DNA of 64,000 nt, taken from contig CAXXQT010000007.1 of the NCBI GenBank assembly GCA_963674575.2, positions 372,001-436,000 of the forward strand, read 5' to 3'. Under the pieces are notes generated by a model that saw nothing but the letters and a program-made list of their open reading frames with translations, did no database searches and was not told the origin of the DNA. Within the stretch, counting starts at the first letter, position 1. The number at the start of each line of letters is the position of its first letter. A program made the position numbers and the translations under genes. Positions 61,431 to 64,000 of this stretch are shown piece after piece. This DNA comes from JAAYAY01 sp963674575. GTDB lineage: Bacteria > Planctomycetota > Planctomycetia > Pirellulales > Thermoguttaceae.

Positions 61431-64000
61431 ATGTTCGCAAAATGTGTCGCACCGTTGCTCATACTGCTGTCGCTGGCCGCGTCAGTTCAGTCTGCCGACA
61501 CCACTAGGGCCTTCCACTGGTCGGAGGGCTTTGAAAAGGGCGACGATCCGGTCCGCTTCTGGACGAGCTACGAGAAGAAATACACCGTCCGGTTCAAGGG
61601 CGTCACTGACGAATTGGCCCGCTCGGGAAAGAAGGCCTTCAAACTCGACGTTACGTTCGACGAGCCCTCCCGCTTCCTCTGGCAGATCCCGCTCGCCCAC
61701 AAGGCGCCTGCGGCCGGCGACCTGAAGTTTTCCGGTTACCTGCTCCTGGGCGAAGAAACGACCGCCCGGGCCACCCTCGGCGTGAGCTTTGCCCTGCCGC
61801 CCACCCGCCACGGCGGCTGCACCGCTTGGGGCGCCCAGGTTTCCACCACCGATGGCCAGTGGAAACACTACACCGACCTTCTCGCCCCTCGCGGACTGGA
61901 AAAGGCCAACCTGATCGTCGGCCGCGACAACTGGGGCCTCGCGGGCGAAAATGTCGGTCCCGTCGTCGAACGGGTCATCATCGACATTCGCGCCGAGGCC
62001 GGCCAGCGAGTCGTGCTCTACGTGGACGACCTCGAACTCAAAGGCAATGTGCCGTCCGACGAGGATTACGGCAAGGAAACCGACCGCCGCTGGGCCGCCT
62101 ACCGCACGCGGCTCGATGAAAAGGTTTCCCACTGGCAATCGGCGCTCCGCCAAGGCAAACAAGAGCTTTCCACACTTCAGAACCTGCCGCCCCTGGCCGA
62201 ACAAACCCGGACGAAACTGCTCGCCCGGACGGCCGAACTGGAGACCCTGGTTGCGAAGACCAACAAGCAAGGCGAGATCCGGAGACAAGACCAGCAGCAG
62301 ATCGATTCCTTCCTGGAACATCTGGCCGGCTCGGCCGTGAACATCCGCGCGATCCAAGCGGCAGAGAAAGAAGGACGCCAAGCCGTCCTCTACGTCACGC
62401 CGCCCATCTCCACCAAGCGGATCCTGCCGCACGAAGTCTGCGTGCTCGGCACGCCTGCCGACCAGCTCACCGTTACGGCCGCCCGGGGCGAGTACGAACC
62501 CGCCTCGTTCGTCGTCTCGGCTCTTGAAGACATCGACGAGTTGAGCGTGACGGTTAGCGACCTGCGCGGCGACCAAGGCGCGATCCCGGGCACCCGGGTC
62601 GACGTTCGCTCGGTCAAGTGCTGGTACCAGGCCGGCACCGCCTGGGTCGGCGTTCGCCAGGACAAGTCCCACCGAATCCTCACCCCCGAGTTGCTCCTCC
62701 ACGACGACAAGCTGATCAAGGTCGACGACGAGAAACAGGAGAACTATGTCAAGCTGGCCTTCCCCGACGGCGAGCGCTACGAGTGGATCAGCGATCCGAC
62801 GGAAGTCGCCGGCGCGCGAAGCCTGCCCGTCGAGAAGTTCCCCGTTCGCGACAGTCCGGTCCTGCTGCCGCTGGATATTCCAGCGGAAACCAGCAAGCAG
62901 TTCTGGCTCACCGTCCACGTGCCGGAGGACGCCGCTGGAGGCACCTATCGCGGCACGGTCACCTTGAGCACGCCGGAAGAGAGCGTGCACACGCTTCCCT
63001 TGGTGGTCGACGTGCTGCCCTTCGATCTGCTGCCGCCCTGCTACACGTCGAGCATGGACTACCACGGCCGGCTCGACCCGAGCGGCAAGGGGACCATCGG
63101 CTCGTGGCTCAAGAGCCGCGAGCAATTCCGCGCGGAACTGGCCAACATGGTCGCCCACGGGCTGACGAACTGCCAGCATTACAGCATCCCCAAGGAAATG
63201 CTCGGCGAGGTCCTCGAGATCCGTCGCGACGTGGGCATGGACAACCGCACCCTCTATCTGAAGAGCACCATCCCCATCGGCAATCCCACCGACCCCGAAT
63301 CCCTCGCGGCCATCGAGCACAACGTCCGCGATATCCTCGAGTTCACAAAACCCTACGGAACCGAGACTGTGTACTTCTACGGCATGGACGAACGCCGCGG
63401 GGAGGAACTCGCGTCGCAACGTGCCGCCTGGACGGCCGTTCGCGCCGCGGGCGGCAAGATCTTTGTGGCGGGTTGGGGCGACAACCTGGAGATGATGGCC
63501 GACATCCAGGACATGCACGTCCGCGCGGGCTGGCCCAATCGAGACGAGGTCGCCCGCTGGCACGCCCTGGGGCACAAGATCTTCTGCTACAACAATCCCC
63601 AGACCGGCGTTGAGAACCCGCTGGTCTACCGCCGCAACTTCGGGCTCCTGCTCTGGAAATTCGACTACGACGGCGCCGCCACCAACGCCTACCAACACAC
63701 CTTCGGCGCCACGTGGAACGATTTCGACCACCCGATCTTCCGGGCCCACACGATCGCCTATCCGACCGTCGACGGCGTCATCGACACGATCGCCTGGGAA
63801 GGCTATCGCGAAGCCGTGGACGACGTTCGCTACGTCACCACCCTCGCCGCCGCCGTCGAAACCGCCCGCAACTCAACCGACGCGCGCCTCCGCACCCAGG
63901 CCGCCGCCGCGGCGGATATCCTGGGCGACTTGAAAACCGGCGAGACAATCGAAAACGACAACCCCGCCCTCGTCCGCCAATCGATCATCGACCACCTCCT
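61431..64000 (+). CDS. GH123 / DUF4091-like secreted glycoside hydrolase, 3' end outside window
   Basis: The frame from ATG 61431 is open to the window end (856 codons visible), so the gene is incomplete. A signal peptide ('LLILLSLAASVQSA', about 9-22) is followed by a beta-sandwich ('FHWSEGFEKGDDPVRFW'). After about residue 320 the sequence matches GH123/DUF4091: 'RGEYEPASFVVSAL', 'FWLTVHVPEDAAGGTYRGTV', 'YTSSMDYHGRLD', and the catalytic-looking 'YFYGMDERRGEE' (Asp653, Glu654), where GH123 enzymes have the acidic pair for neighbouring-group catalysis. Near the visible end, 'GVIDTIAWEGYREAVDDVRY' is also characteristic. Known activity of GH123 is beta-N-acetylgalactosaminidase; the DUF4091 branch is largely uncharacterised. 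It probably works with the adjacent CBM9-like protein. Confidence 0.88.
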   Translation, partial: MFAKCVAPLLILLSLAASVQSADTTRAFHWSEGFEKGDDPVRFWTSYEKKYTVRFKGVTDELARSGKKAFKLDVTFDEPSRFLWQIPLAHKAPAAGDLKFSGYLLLGEETTARATLGVSFALPPTRHGGCTAWGAQVSTTDGQWKHYTDLLAPRGLEKANLIVGRDNWGLAGENVGPVVERVIIDIRAEAGQRVVLYVDDLELKGNVPSDEDYGKETDRRWAAYRTRLDEKVSHWQSALRQGKQELSTLQNLPPLAEQTRTKLLARTAELETLVAKTNKQGEIRRQDQQQIDSFLEHLAGSAVNIRAIQAAEKEGRQAVLYVTPPISTKRILPHEVCVLGTPADQLTVTAARGEYEPASFVVSALEDIDELSVTVSDLRGDQGAIPGTRVDVRSVKCWYQAGTAWVGVRQDKSHRILTPELLLHDDKLIKVDDEKQENYVKLAFPDGERYEWISDPTEVAGARSLPVEKFPVRDSPVLLPLDIPAETSKQFWLTVHVPEDAAGGTYRGTVTLSTPEESVHTLPLVVDVLPFDLLPPCYTSSMDYHGRLDPSGKGTIGSWLKSREQFRAELANMVAHGLTNCQHYSIPKEMLGEVLEIRRDVGMDNRTLYLKSTIPIGNPTDPESLAAIEHNVRDILEFTKPYGTETVYFYGMDERRGEELASQRAAWTAVRAAGGKIFVAGWGDNLEMMADIQDMHVRAGWPNRDEVARWHALGHKIFCYNNPQTGVENPLVYRRNFGLLLWKFDYDGAATNAYQHTFGATWNDFDHPIFRAHTIAYPTVDGVIDTIAWEGYREAVDDVRYVTTLAAAVETARNSTDARLRTQAAAAADILGDLKTGETIENDNPALVRQSIIDHL

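Noticed and set aside
61482..63749. A 755-residue open frame on the minus strand near the window end
   Set aside because: Antisense to the GH123-like gene, which continues past the window and has recognisable motifs. The antisense frame shows none.

Overview
The window looks like a chromosomal segment of a high-GC member of the Planctomycetota, probably near the Pirellulales (inference from gene content). The grounds are a BBP7-type outer-membrane barrel, a giant repeat protein and a PKD-repeat protein, the latter with the N-terminal IEPLEQRCLLS motif typical of planctomycete surface proteins, BlaI/M56 regulatory pairs, formylglycine sulfatases, secreted PQQ-type propellers, and intergenic regions full of short palindromic dispersed repeats. 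I see no rRNA, tRNA or CRISPR array.

Layout. 0-6.6 kb: the 3' part of an M56 (BlaR1-like) peptidase with carboxypeptidase-regulatory repeats, a convergent uroporphyrinogen-decarboxylase-family protein, and a secreted FAD oxidoreductase with two Rossmann motifs. 6.8-19 kb: one giant mosaic protein of about 4,000 residues (propeller, SdrD B-like domains, HExxH metalloprotease-like domain, LVIVD repeats, parallel beta-helix repeats). 19-31 kb: short UvrC, PQQ-type propeller, PKD surface protein, BBP7 porin and family-4 uracil-DNA glycosylase. 31-37 kb: a BlaI-type repressor with two operator-like dyads at its promoter, followed by a 1,658-residue protein fusing an M56 antirepressor, carboxypeptidase-regulatory repeats, a TlpA-like thioredoxin domain (WCQPC) and a C-terminal propeller. 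37-43 kb: GTPase Der, three small membrane proteins, a polyprenol-phosphate-mannose-synthase-like GT2 and a 4HBT thioesterase. 43-49 kb: a clan-A glycoside hydrolase divergent from a sulfatase/PQQ-propeller pair.

49-52.8 kb is the clearest accessory region. It holds a minus-strand helix-turn-helix protein with a C-terminal tail encoded by a 15-bp minisatellite, a strongly G-skewed non-coding tract, and a TIR-domain gene of lower GC. The two genes lie between inverted copies of a 118-bp repeat, with further direct repeats beside them. The TIR protein is a candidate anti-phage NADase. 52.8-64 kb: a secreted protein, an iduronate-2-sulfatase-like enzyme, a small conserved-looking protein, a tightly coupled MoxR-DUF58-transglutaminase operon, a CBM9-like secreted protein, and a GH123/DUF4091-like protein that runs off the window.

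The sulfatases, glycoside hydrolases, CBM9-like protein and propellers fit degradation of sulfated polysaccharides. The M56/BlaI system is probably an envelope-sensing regulatory circuit. Many intergenic spaces hold structured repeats rather than genes, and several gene starts were moved inward because the longest open frame reads through such repeats.
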